The position numbers and the translations under genes are program-made. From positions 1 to 64,000 of the forward strand of contig CAIYQO010000208.1 of the NCBI GenBank assembly GCA_903928345.1: a DNA stretch of 64,000 nucleotides. Direction: 5' to 3'. The first letter of the stretch is position 1, and every line of letters starts with the position of its first letter. This stretch comes from an uncultured bacterium (GTDB lineage: Bacteria; Armatimonadota; Hebobacteria; CAIYQO01). Below are positions 25,509 to 34,868 of the stretch, one piece after another. The notes beneath the pieces are model-generated. The model ran no database searches and was not told where the DNA came from. It saw only the letters and a list, made by a program, of their open reading frames with translations.

Positions 25509-26612
25509 ATGACTCCACGCGCAAAATGGCAAGCGTATCTTCGCGGCGAGGACACCGGGCCGATGATGGCGCCGCTGGTGGACAACTGGTGCCTGGCAGA
25601 GCCCTACGTCTGGCCGTATGACGAGCCGGAGCCGTACCCCGCGGGGCATCCGCAGCACGGTTTCAGCCAGCAACTGGCGATGGCGAAGGTGTGCGGGTAC
25701 GATCCGTTGTACTACGTCGGCGCGCCATTCCAGTTGCAGACGCCGGTGGAGCGCACGGTGACCACCCGCGAAGAGGCCGGGCGGACGATCACCGAGACGC
25801 GCACGCACACCCCCCTCGGCGACCTGCTGCTGGTGACGGAACACGCCCGGACGGTGCACACGCTGAAACCCGAAGTGCAGGACGAGGCGGATTTCGACAA
25901 GATGCTCTGGGTCATCGCGCAGGAGGGCAAGCTCGATGTGGATGCCTCCGTGCGCGCCGGGCAGGAGCTGCTGGCACCGCTGGGTGATAAGGGGATGGTC
26001 GGCACGTGGTGGGGCCCGCCGGGCGTGCGCGGGGTGGATCGCGAAGACCAATTCGTGCACATGGCGGAGTTCCCCGAGCTGTGCCAGGCGGTGATCGACG
26101 CCACCTTCGCCAACCAGATGGCCCAGCTCGATGTGCTGCACGCCATGGGCTTCGACTTTCTCTTCCACTGCGTCGACGGCACGGAATGGATCTCTCCCGG
26201 CTACTTCGAGCAGTACGTCGCCCCGTATACGGCGGAGATGTTCGACAAGTGGCGGGCATTGGGCGGCTTTGTGGTGTGGCACAGTTGCGGGCACACCGCG
26301 GAGTTCATCAAACGCGGCTACTACAACCCGCTGCTGCCGGAGATCTTCGAGACGATGAGCGAGCCGCCCTTCGGCACGCTGCCCAGCCTGCGCTGGGGCC
26401 GCGAGCGCCTCGACCCGCGCATCGCCACCAAGGGCAATATCGACCTGCAGCTCATCCACGACGGTCCCATCGACGCCATCCGCGCCGAAGTCCGCCGCGT
26501 GAAAGCGGAGACCGCCGGCTGGCGCCACATCATGGGCGGCAGCGACGACATCCTCGACGGCACCCCCCTGGCGCACCTGCAGGCCATGCTGGAAGAGACG
26601 CTGGCGGGTTAA
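25509..26612 (+). CDS. Uroporphyrinogen-decarboxylase-family protein, methyltransferase-like
   Basis: The 367-residue product has the URO-D barrel pattern with WHSCGHTAEFI near residue 257. Its His and Cys resemble the zinc site of corrinoid-dependent methyltransferases such as MtaA/CmuA rather than the haem enzyme. The decarboxylase N-terminal Arg signature is absent, so haem synthesis is unlikely. The start is ATG 25509 behind GGGAG. It follows a glycyl radical enzyme on the same strand, which suggests shared substrate metabolism (inference). The stop codon overlaps that of the DUF1835 gene on the other strand. A distant paralogue is at 32311-33321. Confidence 0.8.
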   Translation: MTPRAKWQAYLRGEDTGPMMAPLVDNWCLAEPYVWPYDEPEPYPAGHPQHGFSQQLAMAKVCGYDPLYYVGAPFQLQTPVERTVTTREEAGRTITETRTHTPLGDLLLVTEHARTVHTLKPEVQDEADFDKMLWVIAQEGKLDVDASVRAGQELLAPLGDKGMVGTWWGPPGVRGVDREDQFVHMAEFPELCQAVIDATFANQMAQLDVLHAMGFDFLFHCVDGTEWISPGYFEQYVAPYTAEMFDKWRALGGFVVWHSCGHTAEFIKRGYYNPLLPEIFETMSEPPFGTLPSLRWGRERLDPRIATKGNIDLQLIHDGPIDAIRAEVRRVKAETAGWRHIMGGSDDILDGTPLAHLQAMLEETLAG

Positions 26613-27592
26613 TCCCCCGGCGCGATCAGCTCCCCATCCCAGCGCCAGAGGGTGGCGGGGGTGAGGTGGGTGCCGCCGACCCAGCGGTCGTAGGGGCGGA
26701 GGGTTGCGGCATCGCGGGTGCCGGCGAGGACGGCGCGGCCCAGGTCGGTGCTCGCCACCGTCCAGGCGTTGATGTCGGCGGGCTGTGGGTCGTCAAAGCG
26801 CGGCAGGTGTCCCGGGCCGGTGACGGCGAGCAGGCCCAGGTCGGCGAGGCGTTCCACCGTGGCCCAGAGCATCGTGTCGCCGAAGTACGGGCGCGTTTCC
26901 TGCGCATCTACCGCCATGAAGAGTGGCCATAAGGTCAGCGGGACCTTGGCGACGGCCTGCAGCGCCTCGCGCTCCAACCGCTCCAGGCCGTCGCGACCGG
27001 GCAACTGCTCCAGGTGGCGCAGCAGGGCGTCGTGCAGGTGAGGCAGGAGGTGGGTGTCCTCCGCGAGGAGTCCCGGCAATCCCGTCGGTTCCGGCGCGCA
27101 GTACGCCGCCCACGCACGCCGCGCCAGCGCCAGTATCTCCGGCGTGACGGGTTGCCGTTGCGGGAAAAGGGAGGCCATTTCCGCGGCGTTCAGCTCGCCC
27201 AACCCCTTGAAGCGCGGCTTGCCGGGGAATTCGCCCACGTCGATCAGGCTCAGCACCGCCGGTGTGCCGTTCAGCGCGTACCATTTCAGCAGGCGGATGA
27301 GGATGCTCTGGTCAAAAAGGCAGGCATCGAACCACAGCACCACTTCGTCCTGCGTTTTGGAGCCTTCCAGCGCCGCCAACTCGCCCGCCAGGGTGGCGCG
27401 GATGCCCGCCGCGGTGAGGCGACCCGCCCAGGTTGCCGTGAACTCCGCGCGCAGGTCGAGCCACGCGTCGACCGACAATCCCGCCGGCGTCGGCCCATCG
27501 CTCACCGGGTCGTGCCACACCAGCACCTCGCCCGGCACACTGCTCTTGCGCAATGTGTTTGCGGAGCTGTCGCCACAGTGGATATGGAGCAT
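26609..27592 (-). CDS. DUF1835-domain protein
   Basis: The 327-residue cytoplasmic product opens LHIHCGDSSANTLRKSSVPGEVLVWHD, the pattern I remember for DUF1835. That family has no settled function. WFDACLFDQSILIRLLKW is another conserved block. The C-terminal half looks like a winged helix (TMLWATVERLADLGLLAVTG). The start is ATG 27592 behind AAGGAGG. It is convergent with the URO-D-family gene, with overlapping stop codons. Confidence 0.75.
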   Translation of the reverse strand: MLHIHCGDSSANTLRKSSVPGEVLVWHDPVSDGPTPAGLSVDAWLDLRAEFTATWAGRLTAAGIRATLAGELAALEGSKTQDEVVLWFDACLFDQSILIRLLKWYALNGTPAVLSLIDVGEFPGKPRFKGLGELNAAEMASLFPQRQPVTPEILALARRAWAAYCAPEPTGLPGLLAEDTHLLPHLHDALLRHLEQLPGRDGLERLEREALQAVAKVPLTLWPLFMAVDAQETRPYFGDTMLWATVERLADLGLLAVTGPGHLPRFDDPQPADINAWTVASTDLGRAVLAGTRDAATLRPYDRWVGGTHLTPATLWRWDGELIAPGD

Positions 27593-27683
27593 GGAACCTC
27601 CTTGTTGATGAATGAAAAGTGCAAAATAGAAACTGCAAAGTGCAAATTGACCGTAGCAGTGGTCCCCACTTTTCGCTCACCGG

Positions 27684-30600
27684 TTACTTCACCTGTTTCG
27701 AAAGCCACGCCACCGCTTCCTTGATTCCTTTCGCGTCGTCGCCGATGGCCAGCACGCTGTCGTCGGTGAGGCTGAAGGGCTGCCAGCAGTAGGCCACGTA
27801 GCCATGGCCGGCGCCGGGGAAGCCGCGGTCGGCGTAGCGCGTCCAGTTGTGCGCCTGCACGGCGTAGCGGATGAGCGCGTTGTTGTCGGAGTTGCCCACC
27901 GCAATGACCGGGCGGTCGATTTCGTAGGTGCGTCCCGCGTTCCACTGGACCTCGGACTGCAAGCGCCAGAAGCTGCGGCCCACGTAGACATCGAACCCCT
28001 TGCGCGTCAGCTCGCTGGCCCGCCGCACTTCCACCGGGATGTGCGCCTTGCCCAGCGCCTGCACCAACGGCGCCACGTCGGCTTCGCTCGGTGCCCCGGC
28101 GCCATCACCCAGCGCGATGAAGAGGGGTTGCTTCTTCGCAAAGAAGGCGGGCAGGGCTTTGGCGTTTTCGACGATCACGGGGTCGGTATCGGTGGTTATG
28201 GCGGGGGCCTTGGCCAGATTATGGATGGTCATCGAGCCGGTGGTGCCGCTTAGCAGCTCGCGCACAGTGATCTTCACGGTGTCGGGATCAAAGAGCCCAA
28301 GGTGCAGGTTGTCATGATAGCTGCCGTCACTGGTGCTGCGATAGGTCACCGAGCGAATATCGGTGCCGTGGATGTCCTGGATGTGAATTTCCAGCGGTAT
28401 GGCCGCCGGAAGCAACACGTTGGTGGCAGACAGGATATTCACGTTATACGTCCAACTTTTCGCCGGGTGGACGGTCACGCCGCCAATCGCTTCTGGTAAC
28501 ACCGCAAACAGCGCCATCTCCCCCGGCTCCAGCTTCACGGGCAGCGTCACGCTGCCGTTCGCGTCGGCGACCTTTTTGCCGGCGAAGACGTCGTAGACGG
28601 CGCCGGTGACGGGCAGGGTGACGGTGGTGTCGATGGGCTGGTGATACTTCTGCACCTTGTACATGTTGAGTTCGGGGAGCTGATCCGGCGGGAGGATCTT
28701 CTCGTTGACGCAGTAGAAGTATTGCCCCTTGCCGCTGACCTGGCGGGTGACGAGCAGGTCGTCGCTGGCGGATTGCACGTGGGCGCCCATCAGCGCGGCT
28801 ACGGGGTCGAGGGCGGGCAGCGCCTCGGGCAGCGCCAGACGGTCGAGGTTGGTGCCCCACTTGTCGCCGTCGTGCTTCAGTTTGCACGTCTTCACCAGCT
28901 TGGCGAAGTCCACATTTAACCGCTTGGCGCCGGGGATGTCCACCGTGGTGCCGCCGTCCACGAACACCGTGCCGCCCGCCTTGATGAAGGCAGCCAGCGC
29001 GGCTTTCATCTCGGGACGCATGGCGGTGATGCCGGGCACGATGAGGGCCTTGCGCCCCGCCAGCCCGTCCCGCTGCAATATCTCCTCGTCGCATACCCAA
29101 CCCGCCTGGAGCCCCTTGCGCAGGCAGCTCACGATGGCCAGGTAGCCGGTGTAGACGGCTTGATACGCCGAGTTGTAGGCGAACCACGCGTCGTCCGGCT
29201 TGGGGAAGAGGGTGGGGGCGAAGTCGTACAGGCTGTAGAGCACCGCCACTTCGGAGGGCCGGTCACGCCGCACGGTGCGGAAAAGGTCGCCGAATTGGGT
29301 GTAGCGCGCGTGCAGCGCCTTGTAGCCGTCAGCGCGCGCCTTCGCCTCTTCGTCGGGCACCTTGTCGGTGAAGACCGAGGAGTCGACCATCGCCGGCCAG
29401 TGGAAGTAACCCACGCCGTCCACCTGGCGGCTGATGGCCAGGTTGGCCTCGTGGCGGGTGAGGTAGAAGTGCCCGTCCGCCCAGATCAGCGGCCAGAATT
29501 CGATGGGCTTGGGCTGCATGAAGTTGTACTCGTTGCCGAGGAGGATGAACGACGTGTAGAAGTAGTCGGGATACCAGTGCATGGTGGACAGCGTGATGTC
29601 CTTGTAGGCGATGGGCGGGTGCCCGCCATCGACGGCCATACTGTTCAGGTTGCCGTTTTGCGTGCCCAGGAAGAGATGCGCGCCGGGGTCGGCCAGGCGG
29701 TTCACCTCGTCGAGCCGGTTGCCGATGCCGGAGTAGATCACGTCGTGCTGGCGCGACTTGTCGAAGATCCACGCGCGCGCCGCCTCGTTATCGTCGCCGT
29801 AGTAGAGCGGCTTGGGGCGGCCGAAGCTTTTGGCGAAGGCATCATATTCCAGGTACGATCCGTCGTCGGTGAAGCGCGGGCCGCGCGGGGTGCCGCCCTC
29901 GTCGAAGATGTTCATGCCCAGGAAGCTCGGGTGCTGGCGGCCATACTGCGAGGTCCACAGGCTGGTCATGGTGAGGCGATCGACGACGGTGGGGTCGGTG
30001 AAGGTGATGCCGTACCCGTAGGGCTGGTGCGCGCTGCCCCACTGCGCGTAGAACTTCCACCCCAGTTTATCCAGGTAGTCGAGGAAGTGCCCGCCTTGCA
30101 CGCCGTAACGCGCCGCCGGGCCGATCTCGGGGTGCTGCGCGGCCAACGTCGCGATGCTCTCGGCGGTCACGTCGGCGCGCGCCTGCTGGCCGAGGCTGAT
30201 GCCCTGCTGATCCAGAAACGCGTTCACCCCGAGGCTGTTGAGCTTGTCCACGTCGCCCAGCCCGCGCCCGAGCAGCGTCTCGTAGGCATGGATGCGGAAG
30301 TGGCTGGCCGGCTGGTCGGGCAGCATCGTCAGCGCGCGCCGCGCCACGACCTTTTCCCCGTCGCGCAGCGCGAGGGTATACTCACCCGGCCCCAGCAGTC
30401 CGGCGGGAAGGGTAAAGGTCTGCGCGGCGCCGGTAAAGTCGTGGAGCGCGACAAACTTCTCCCCCTGAAGCACGCCGAGGATCAGCTTGCGCGGCTTCTG
30501 CTTATCCGCAACCCCCTGCCACGCGCACACCTCCACCGGCTCGTCGATGTGGTAGGACGTGCGGTTGACGGCGTACCAGAGGGAGGCGGCGGGCGTCGAG

Positions 30601-31922
30601 CAACGGTGAAGTAGCACCAGTGATACGGAAGGAAGGACATCAGGTGGCGGGGTTGGATCGAATGTCATCCCAACTGGCGTCGCAGGTGGATTGAATTCTT
30701 TGCTCACAGTGAGCATGTATGCACCGGATGGTAAGTTATTGTCAATTTCAATTGTGAACGAACCGGCGTCGGGTATCATTTTCACTGCGGCTTTATTTAT
30801 ATCCGATCCATCGAGCGCTTTGATGCTATAGTTCAAGTATAACCCACGTTGTGTGCCATGGATCGTACTGGTTTGCACCTTGAATGATTCGACACCGGCC
30901 CTGCCGATCGCGTTTTCTACCAAGAGAAGCAAGCCATTTTGCTTGTCTTTTGACCAGCCGACACCCAGCACGGCGGGTTGCTCCGCCTTCGGCACGTCCA
31001 CCGACTGCCATCCCCACGGCGTGGGTACGGAGACGGTGGGGGTTACGGCGGTCATCAGGGCGGTGCCGGTGCCGGACGGATAGCAGACGTAGCCACGCGG
31101 GGTAAAGAGGGTGCGGTCGAAGTCGGCATGGCCGGGGGTGACGGTGAGCGCCGTCTTCCACCCGCTGCCTTGCAGCGTATACGTGCCCGCGGGCAGGTGC
31201 GCGGTTTGCGCGCCGGTGACGTCGGGCAGGAGCACTTTGCCATCGGCGGTGAGCACCCTATACCCGCCCGCTTCTTTCGGCACATCGATGGTCACCCGGT
31301 TGGCGGCCTTGAGCGCGTGCACGGTGAGGCCTGCGCCGCCGTCGGCGCCGTCGGGGAGGTTCACCGGGGTGCCGGGGGTATAGACGCCCGCCTTCACCGT
31401 GAAGGGCAGCGCCCAGCCGCTGACCCCGCGCATCTCCCAGATGCCGTCGGGCAGGGTGACCAGCCGGTTGCCGACGCGGGCTTCATAGGCGCCGGGAATC
31501 TCCCACGCCAGGTAGTCCACCGGCACGGCGACGGTGACCTCCTTCAGCGAGCCGAAGAGCACCAGCACGGGGTGCTTCACCAGCGGGTCGTCGGCGCCGA
31601 TCTTTACCTCCGGGGCGGCGGCCAGGTGCGGCCCGGCGTGCACGTCGCCCACGCTCGGGTTACCGTCGGCATCCACGGTGAGGCGAAAATCCCACCCCAT
31701 ACGCCCGCTGACGCGGTAGGCGTGGCCGGGGGTGAAGGGCTTCCCGAGGCCGCTGTAGCCCGCGCCGAAGCCTTGCGTGCCGGGCACCTTGGCGTCGTCC
31801 TCGCACGCCGCCGTCCACGGGTCCTGCTCCACCAGCATGGCGATGGAGACGGTCTTCGCCGCGTCCGCCAGCACGGGGAGCGCGAGGAGCAACAGCGCCA
31901 GGATGGCGAGATACTTCACCAT
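27684..31922 (-). CDS. Large secreted glycosidase-like protein
   Basis: The 1412-residue product has a signal peptide (VKYLAILALLLLALPVLADA). N-terminal beta domains hold two similar strands (LPDGIWEMRGVSGWALPFTV and LPAGTYTLQGSGWKTALTV). A central barrel-like part around 560-900 has features of beta-galactosidase-type enzymes (GMNIFDEGG, YFHWPAMVDSS). A glutamine-amidotransferase-like domain near 960-1010 (GRKALIVPGITAM, GGTVFVDGG) recalls GH42-type trimerisation domains. A C-terminal beta part follows. I cannot name the family or the acids with confidence. Residues about 340-430 are coded by DNA of clearly lower G+C. The start is ATG 31922 behind GGAGG. Confidence 0.65.
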   Translation of the reverse strand: MVKYLAILALLLLALPVLADAAKTVSIAMLVEQDPWTAACEDDAKVPGTQGFGAGYSGLGKPFTPGHAYRVSGRMGWDFRLTVDADGNPSVGDVHAGPHLAAAPEVKIGADDPLVKHPVLVLFGSLKEVTVAVPVDYLAWEIPGAYEARVGNRLVTLPDGIWEMRGVSGWALPFTVKAGVYTPGTPVNLPDGADGGAGLTVHALKAANRVTIDVPKEAGGYRVLTADGKVLLPDVTGAQTAHLPAGTYTLQGSGWKTALTVTPGHADFDRTLFTPRGYVCYPSGTGTALMTAVTPTVSVPTPWGWQSVDVPKAEQPAVLGVGWSKDKQNGLLLLVENAIGRAGVESFKVQTSTIHGTQRGLYLNYSIKALDGSDINKAAVKMIPDAGSFTIEIDNNLPSGAYMLTVSKEFNPPATPVGMTFDPTPPPDVLPSVSLVLLHRCSTPAASLWYAVNRTSYHIDEPVEVCAWQGVADKQKPRKLILGVLQGEKFVALHDFTGAAQTFTLPAGLLGPGEYTLALRDGEKVVARRALTMLPDQPASHFRIHAYETLLGRGLGDVDKLNSLGVNAFLDQQGISLGQQARADVTAESIATLAAQHPEIGPAARYGVQGGHFLDYLDKLGWKFYAQWGSAHQPYGYGITFTDPTVVDRLTMTSLWTSQYGRQHPSFLGMNIFDEGGTPRGPRFTDDGSYLEYDAFAKSFGRPKPLYYGDDNEAARAWIFDKSRQHDVIYSGIGNRLDEVNRLADPGAHLFLGTQNGNLNSMAVDGGHPPIAYKDITLSTMHWYPDYFYTSFILLGNEYNFMQPKPIEFWPLIWADGHFYLTRHEANLAISRQVDGVGYFHWPAMVDSSVFTDKVPDEEAKARADGYKALHARYTQFGDLFRTVRRDRPSEVAVLYSLYDFAPTLFPKPDDAWFAYNSAYQAVYTGYLAIVSCLRKGLQAGWVCDEEILQRDGLAGRKALIVPGITAMRPEMKAALAAFIKAGGTVFVDGGTTVDIPGAKRLNVDFAKLVKTCKLKHDGDKWGTNLDRLALPEALPALDPVAALMGAHVQSASDDLLVTRQVSGKGQYFYCVNEKILPPDQLPELNMYKVQKYHQPIDTTVTLPVTGAVYDVFAGKKVADANGSVTLPVKLEPGEMALFAVLPEAIGGVTVHPAKSWTYNVNILSATNVLLPAAIPLEIHIQDIHGTDIRSVTYRSTSDGSYHDNLHLGLFDPDTVKITVRELLSGTTGSMTIHNLAKAPAITTDTDPVIVENAKALPAFFAKKQPLFIALGDGAGAPSEADVAPLVQALGKAHIPVEVRRASELTRKGFDVYVGRSFWRLQSEVQWNAGRTYEIDRPVIAVGNSDNNALIRYAVQAHNWTRYADRGFPGAGHGYVAYCWQPFSLTDDSVLAIGDDAKGIKEAVAWLSKQVK

Positions 31923-32094
31923 GGTCGGAACCTCCACGGGGAACGAGATTTAGGATTCAGGATTTGAGATTCAGGCGGTTTTGGTCGCAGGCACTTTGGC
32001 AACGATGTTGTGATAGCGTATAACTAATTTGCTGATTGGGCAAGGGGTCGAATGAGCTATCCTCCTGGGCCGTTCGGCTAGATATCTCTCTTAC

Positions 32095-32248
32095 GAAAAC
32101 CGCAAAGTCACCAAGGCACTAAGGACGCGCGAAGAGTCACGGGTTGGGCCAAGGTGGAAAGTCCTTGCCGAATCCGATCTGCTCTCTAGGCGAAGCAAAA
32201 AAATCTCTTCGCGATCTCCTTTGTGTTCTTTGCGTCTTTGCGGTTTTC
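32095..32248 (+). repeat. Dispersed ~150-bp hairpin repeat, copy 2
   Basis: It has the same plan and orientation as the copy at 1988-2141. The left arm begins GAAAACCGCAAAG, the centre contains GGGCCAAGG and GCGAAGCAAAAAAATC, and the right arm (32207-32248) ends CTTTGCGGTTTTC. It sits between two genes of the same strand. The rest of the 388-base gap (31923-32310) shows nothing else that I recognise. Confidence 0.85.
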
Positions 32249-32310
32249 TTACGGAAATTGATGGTGCGCAGCGCCGTTGGAATGCTGTTTGGATAGAATC
32301 CAAACATTGC

Positions 32311-33321
32311 TCACCGCAATTCAATCCCTTCGCACAACGCCTCGTGCAGCGCGTGCAGGTTGGCGGGCGGGGTGTCGCGGGGGACTTCGCAGCCGGGGGC
32401 CACGCAGAGGCGGTCGCCGCCATCGGCCAGGTTGCGGCGGGTGGCGGCCTTCACGTCGTCGGGGGTGCCTTGCAGCATCACGGCCACCGGGTCGAAGTTG
32501 CCGTTGATGAGCGCGCCGGGGCAGTGGGCCAGCGCGGTGGGGATGTCTACCATCCAGTCCACGTCGATGATGTCGGCGCCCGTCAGCCCCACGTCGGGGA
32601 GCAGGTGGGTGATCTCTCCGCAGATGTGCAGCTTGACGTAGGCGCCGGCGGCGTGGACCGCGCGGATCATTTGCTGTTCGAAGGGGAGGATGGCCGCGCG
32701 GTAGATGGCCGGGCCGACCACCGAGGCGGCGGCGTCGCCGATGCCGATGATATCCGCGCCGGCCTGAATTTGCGCAAGGGCGCAGTCGATGGCCTGCTCG
32801 GTGATGAAGGCAAAGGCGTCGGCGACGAAGTCGGGCTCTTCGTAGAAGTCCACCAGCGTCTGGCTCAACCCGCGCAGGTCGGCCAACTCGGCGATGGGGC
32901 CCTCCACCCAGCCGAGGATGGGGTACTCCGTACCCGCCTCGCGCTTGTACAGCTCCACCGCGTGGATGCGGTCGAGGATACGCGTGGACTGCCAGGGGTC
33001 GAAGCGGTGCAGCTTGGCCAGGTCGGCGGGCGTCGCCAGCAGCAGCTCTTTGCAGAGGGGTAGATTGTCGTAGGGGAATGCCACCTGCGCGCCGTAGTCG
33101 AACGTCTCGCGGTAGGCGTCGGACATGGTGCTGAGCAGATCGATGCCGAAGTCGGCGTTGCAGCGCAGGTTCGCCTCCGCCATGACGCGGTAATCCAGGC
33201 AGAACTGGTCGTACGGCTGCCCGATGTACTTCGCCGCAAAGAGCATGAGGATCGCCAGGTTCGGCGCGCGATCCACTGGCTGCCCCTGCAGGCGCGCAAA
33301 GAGACGTTCGCGTGGCGTCAT
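32311..33321 (-). CDS. Uroporphyrinogen-decarboxylase-family protein, MtaA-like
   Basis: The 336-residue product begins MTPRERLFARLQGQPVDRAP, the typical start of corrinoid-linked URO-D-like methyltransferases. KLHICGE near residue 227 and GCEVP near 317 supply the His-Cys...Cys zinc site of the MtaA/CmuA group. NGNFDPV is also typical. It likely moves a methyl group between a corrinoid protein and a thiol, but no corrinoid protein gene is near. The start is ATG 33321 behind GGGAGG. It lies downstream of citrate synthase on the same strand, past a terminator. Confidence 0.82.
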   Translation of the reverse strand: MTPRERLFARLQGQPVDRAPNLAILMLFAAKYIGQPYDQFCLDYRVMAEANLRCNADFGIDLLSTMSDAYRETFDYGAQVAFPYDNLPLCKELLLATPADLAKLHRFDPWQSTRILDRIHAVELYKREAGTEYPILGWVEGPIAELADLRGLSQTLVDFYEEPDFVADAFAFITEQAIDCALAQIQAGADIIGIGDAAASVVGPAIYRAAILPFEQQMIRAVHAAGAYVKLHICGEITHLLPDVGLTGADIIDVDWMVDIPTALAHCPGALINGNFDPVAVMLQGTPDDVKAATRRNLADGGDRLCVAPGCEVPRDTPPANLHALHEALCEGIELR

Positions 33322-33418
33322 GGTCGTTACCTCCCGTCGGTAGCGCTTTATTGTGGCACAGCCAACGTGTTCGCGCAAGGAGGGCGATAGGGGAACGGGC
33401 AACCACAGAATGCAAAAG

Positions 33419-33448
33419 AGAGACGGGGGCACTGCTGCACCCGTCTCT
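33419..33448 (-). terminator. Terminator of citrate synthase
   Basis: The 9-base arms AGAGACGGG (33419-33427) and CCCGTCTCT (33440-33448) pair. CTTTTG follows on the minus strand, and GTTTTT on the plus strand. Confidence 0.7.
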
Positions 33449-33470
33449 GCCAGTGTTTTTGGTTATTCAG

Positions 33471-34628
33471 CTACGAAACGCGGTCTTCGACGGCGATGTA
33501 GTTCAGCGAGGCCGGGCCGGTGTAGTAGGCGCGCGGGCGGAGGATGCGGTTGTTGCCCCACTGCTCCAGGATGTGCGCCGTCCACCCGGTGACGCGGCTG
33601 ATGGCGAAGATGGGCGTGAAGAGTTCTTCCGGGATGCCCATCATGGTGTAGCAGGTGGCCGAGTAGAAGTCCACGTTGGGGTAGACCTTCGAATTGGCGC
33701 GCATCGTCTGTTCCACGACGCGGCTGATCTCGTACCACTTGGTGTCGCCGGCGCGCGTGGACAGCTCCTCGGCGTAGCGGCGCAGCACGGTGGCGCGCGG
33801 GTCTTCGGTGCGGTAGACGCGGTGGCCGAAGCCGGGTACTTTTTTCTTGTTCCTCAGCGCGTCAAGCACCCACGCCTCGGCCTTCGCCGGTTCGCCGATC
33901 TCGTGCAGCATGCTCATCACCTGCTCGTTGGCGCCGCCGTGCAGCGGGCCCTTGAGCGCGCCGATGGCGCTGGTGACGGAGGAATACATATCCGACATGG
34001 TGGCGGCGGTGACGCGCGCGGCGAAGGTGGAGGCGTTGAGTTCGTGGTCGGCGTGCAGCACCAGCGCCACGTCGAACACGTGTACCATCTCCGGGTCGGG
34101 TACCTTGCCGTGCAGCGTGTAGAGGAAGTTATAGGCGATGCTCTTGCCCGGTATCGGATGGATGGGTTCATGCCCGTAGCGTAGACGTTGGTGCGCGGTC
34201 ACCAGCAGCGGGATGCGCTCGGTGAGGCGCTGCGCTTTGCGCAGGCAGGCGTCCAGCCGCGTGTTGCCGCTTTCCGGGTCCCAATGCCCCAGCGACGAGA
34301 CGGCGGTGCGCAGCACTTCCATCGGCGTGGCGGCTTTGGGGAACATGCGCAGAATCATGACCGTTTCGAGCGGCAACTCGGTGCTGCCGGTGAAGCCGTC
34401 CAGGAAGACTTCGAATTCGATCTTCCCCGGCAACCGTCCGTACCAAAGCAGGTACGCCACTTCTTCAAAGGAGCTGTGCGCCGCCAGGTCGGCTACGTCG
34501 TACCCGCGGTAGAGCAGCTTGCCTTCTTTGCCGTCGATGAAGCAAATCTCCGACGCGCAGGCGATGACATCCTCCAGACCCGCCTTGAAGTCCGGTGGTG
34601 TATCCATGTTGGTGGGTGTGGCGTTCAT
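33471..34628 (-). CDS. gltA: Citrate synthase
   Basis: It condenses oxaloacetate and acetyl-CoA at the entry of the citric acid cycle. The 385-residue product is of the shorter, dimeric type. Key blocks are LHADHELNAS with His195, GPLHGGANEQV with His230, GFGHRVY with His269, and the late Asp in NVDFYSA. A 2-methylcitrate synthase role cannot be excluded from sequence, but no prp genes are near. The start is ATG 34628 behind AGGAGGAG; the frame runs on upstream without a ribosome site. Confidence 0.94.
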   Translation of the reverse strand: MNATPTNMDTPPDFKAGLEDVIACASEICFIDGKEGKLLYRGYDVADLAAHSSFEEVAYLLWYGRLPGKIEFEVFLDGFTGSTELPLETVMILRMFPKAATPMEVLRTAVSSLGHWDPESGNTRLDACLRKAQRLTERIPLLVTAHQRLRYGHEPIHPIPGKSIAYNFLYTLHGKVPDPEMVHVFDVALVLHADHELNASTFAARVTAATMSDMYSSVTSAIGALKGPLHGGANEQVMSMLHEIGEPAKAEAWVLDALRNKKKVPGFGHRVYRTEDPRATVLRRYAEELSTRAGDTKWYEISRVVEQTMRANSKVYPNVDFYSATCYTMMGIPEELFTPIFAISRVTGWTAHILEQWGNNRILRPRAYYTGPASLNYIAVEDRVS

Positions 34629-34785
34629 AGTGAAACTCCTCCTCACGCGAAAGTGAAGCACCATAATACCATAGAGCGCTCTCGAGGGGAAGAGGGGTGG
34701 CGGCGGGACGGGGTAGGGAACAGGGAACAGGTGAGTCGGGCAGGCTCCGGGCTTCTCACCTGACGCAAATGGCCGGGGTCGCGAG

Positions 34786-34814
34786 TTGACACTCGTATCG
34801 GTAATAGCTATCAT
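34786..34814 (+). promoter_or_regulatory. Promoter of the second pseudopilin gene
   Basis: TTGACA at 34786-34791 and TATCAT at 34809-34814 are separated by 17 bases, a near-consensus promoter. The leader is about 48 bases and ends with CAAGGAG before the ATG. Confidence 0.8.
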
Positions 34815-34868
34815 ACATATAATTGCCCGTCAGGCAACCGCAGATCAATATCAAGGAGATTTTCCCCC

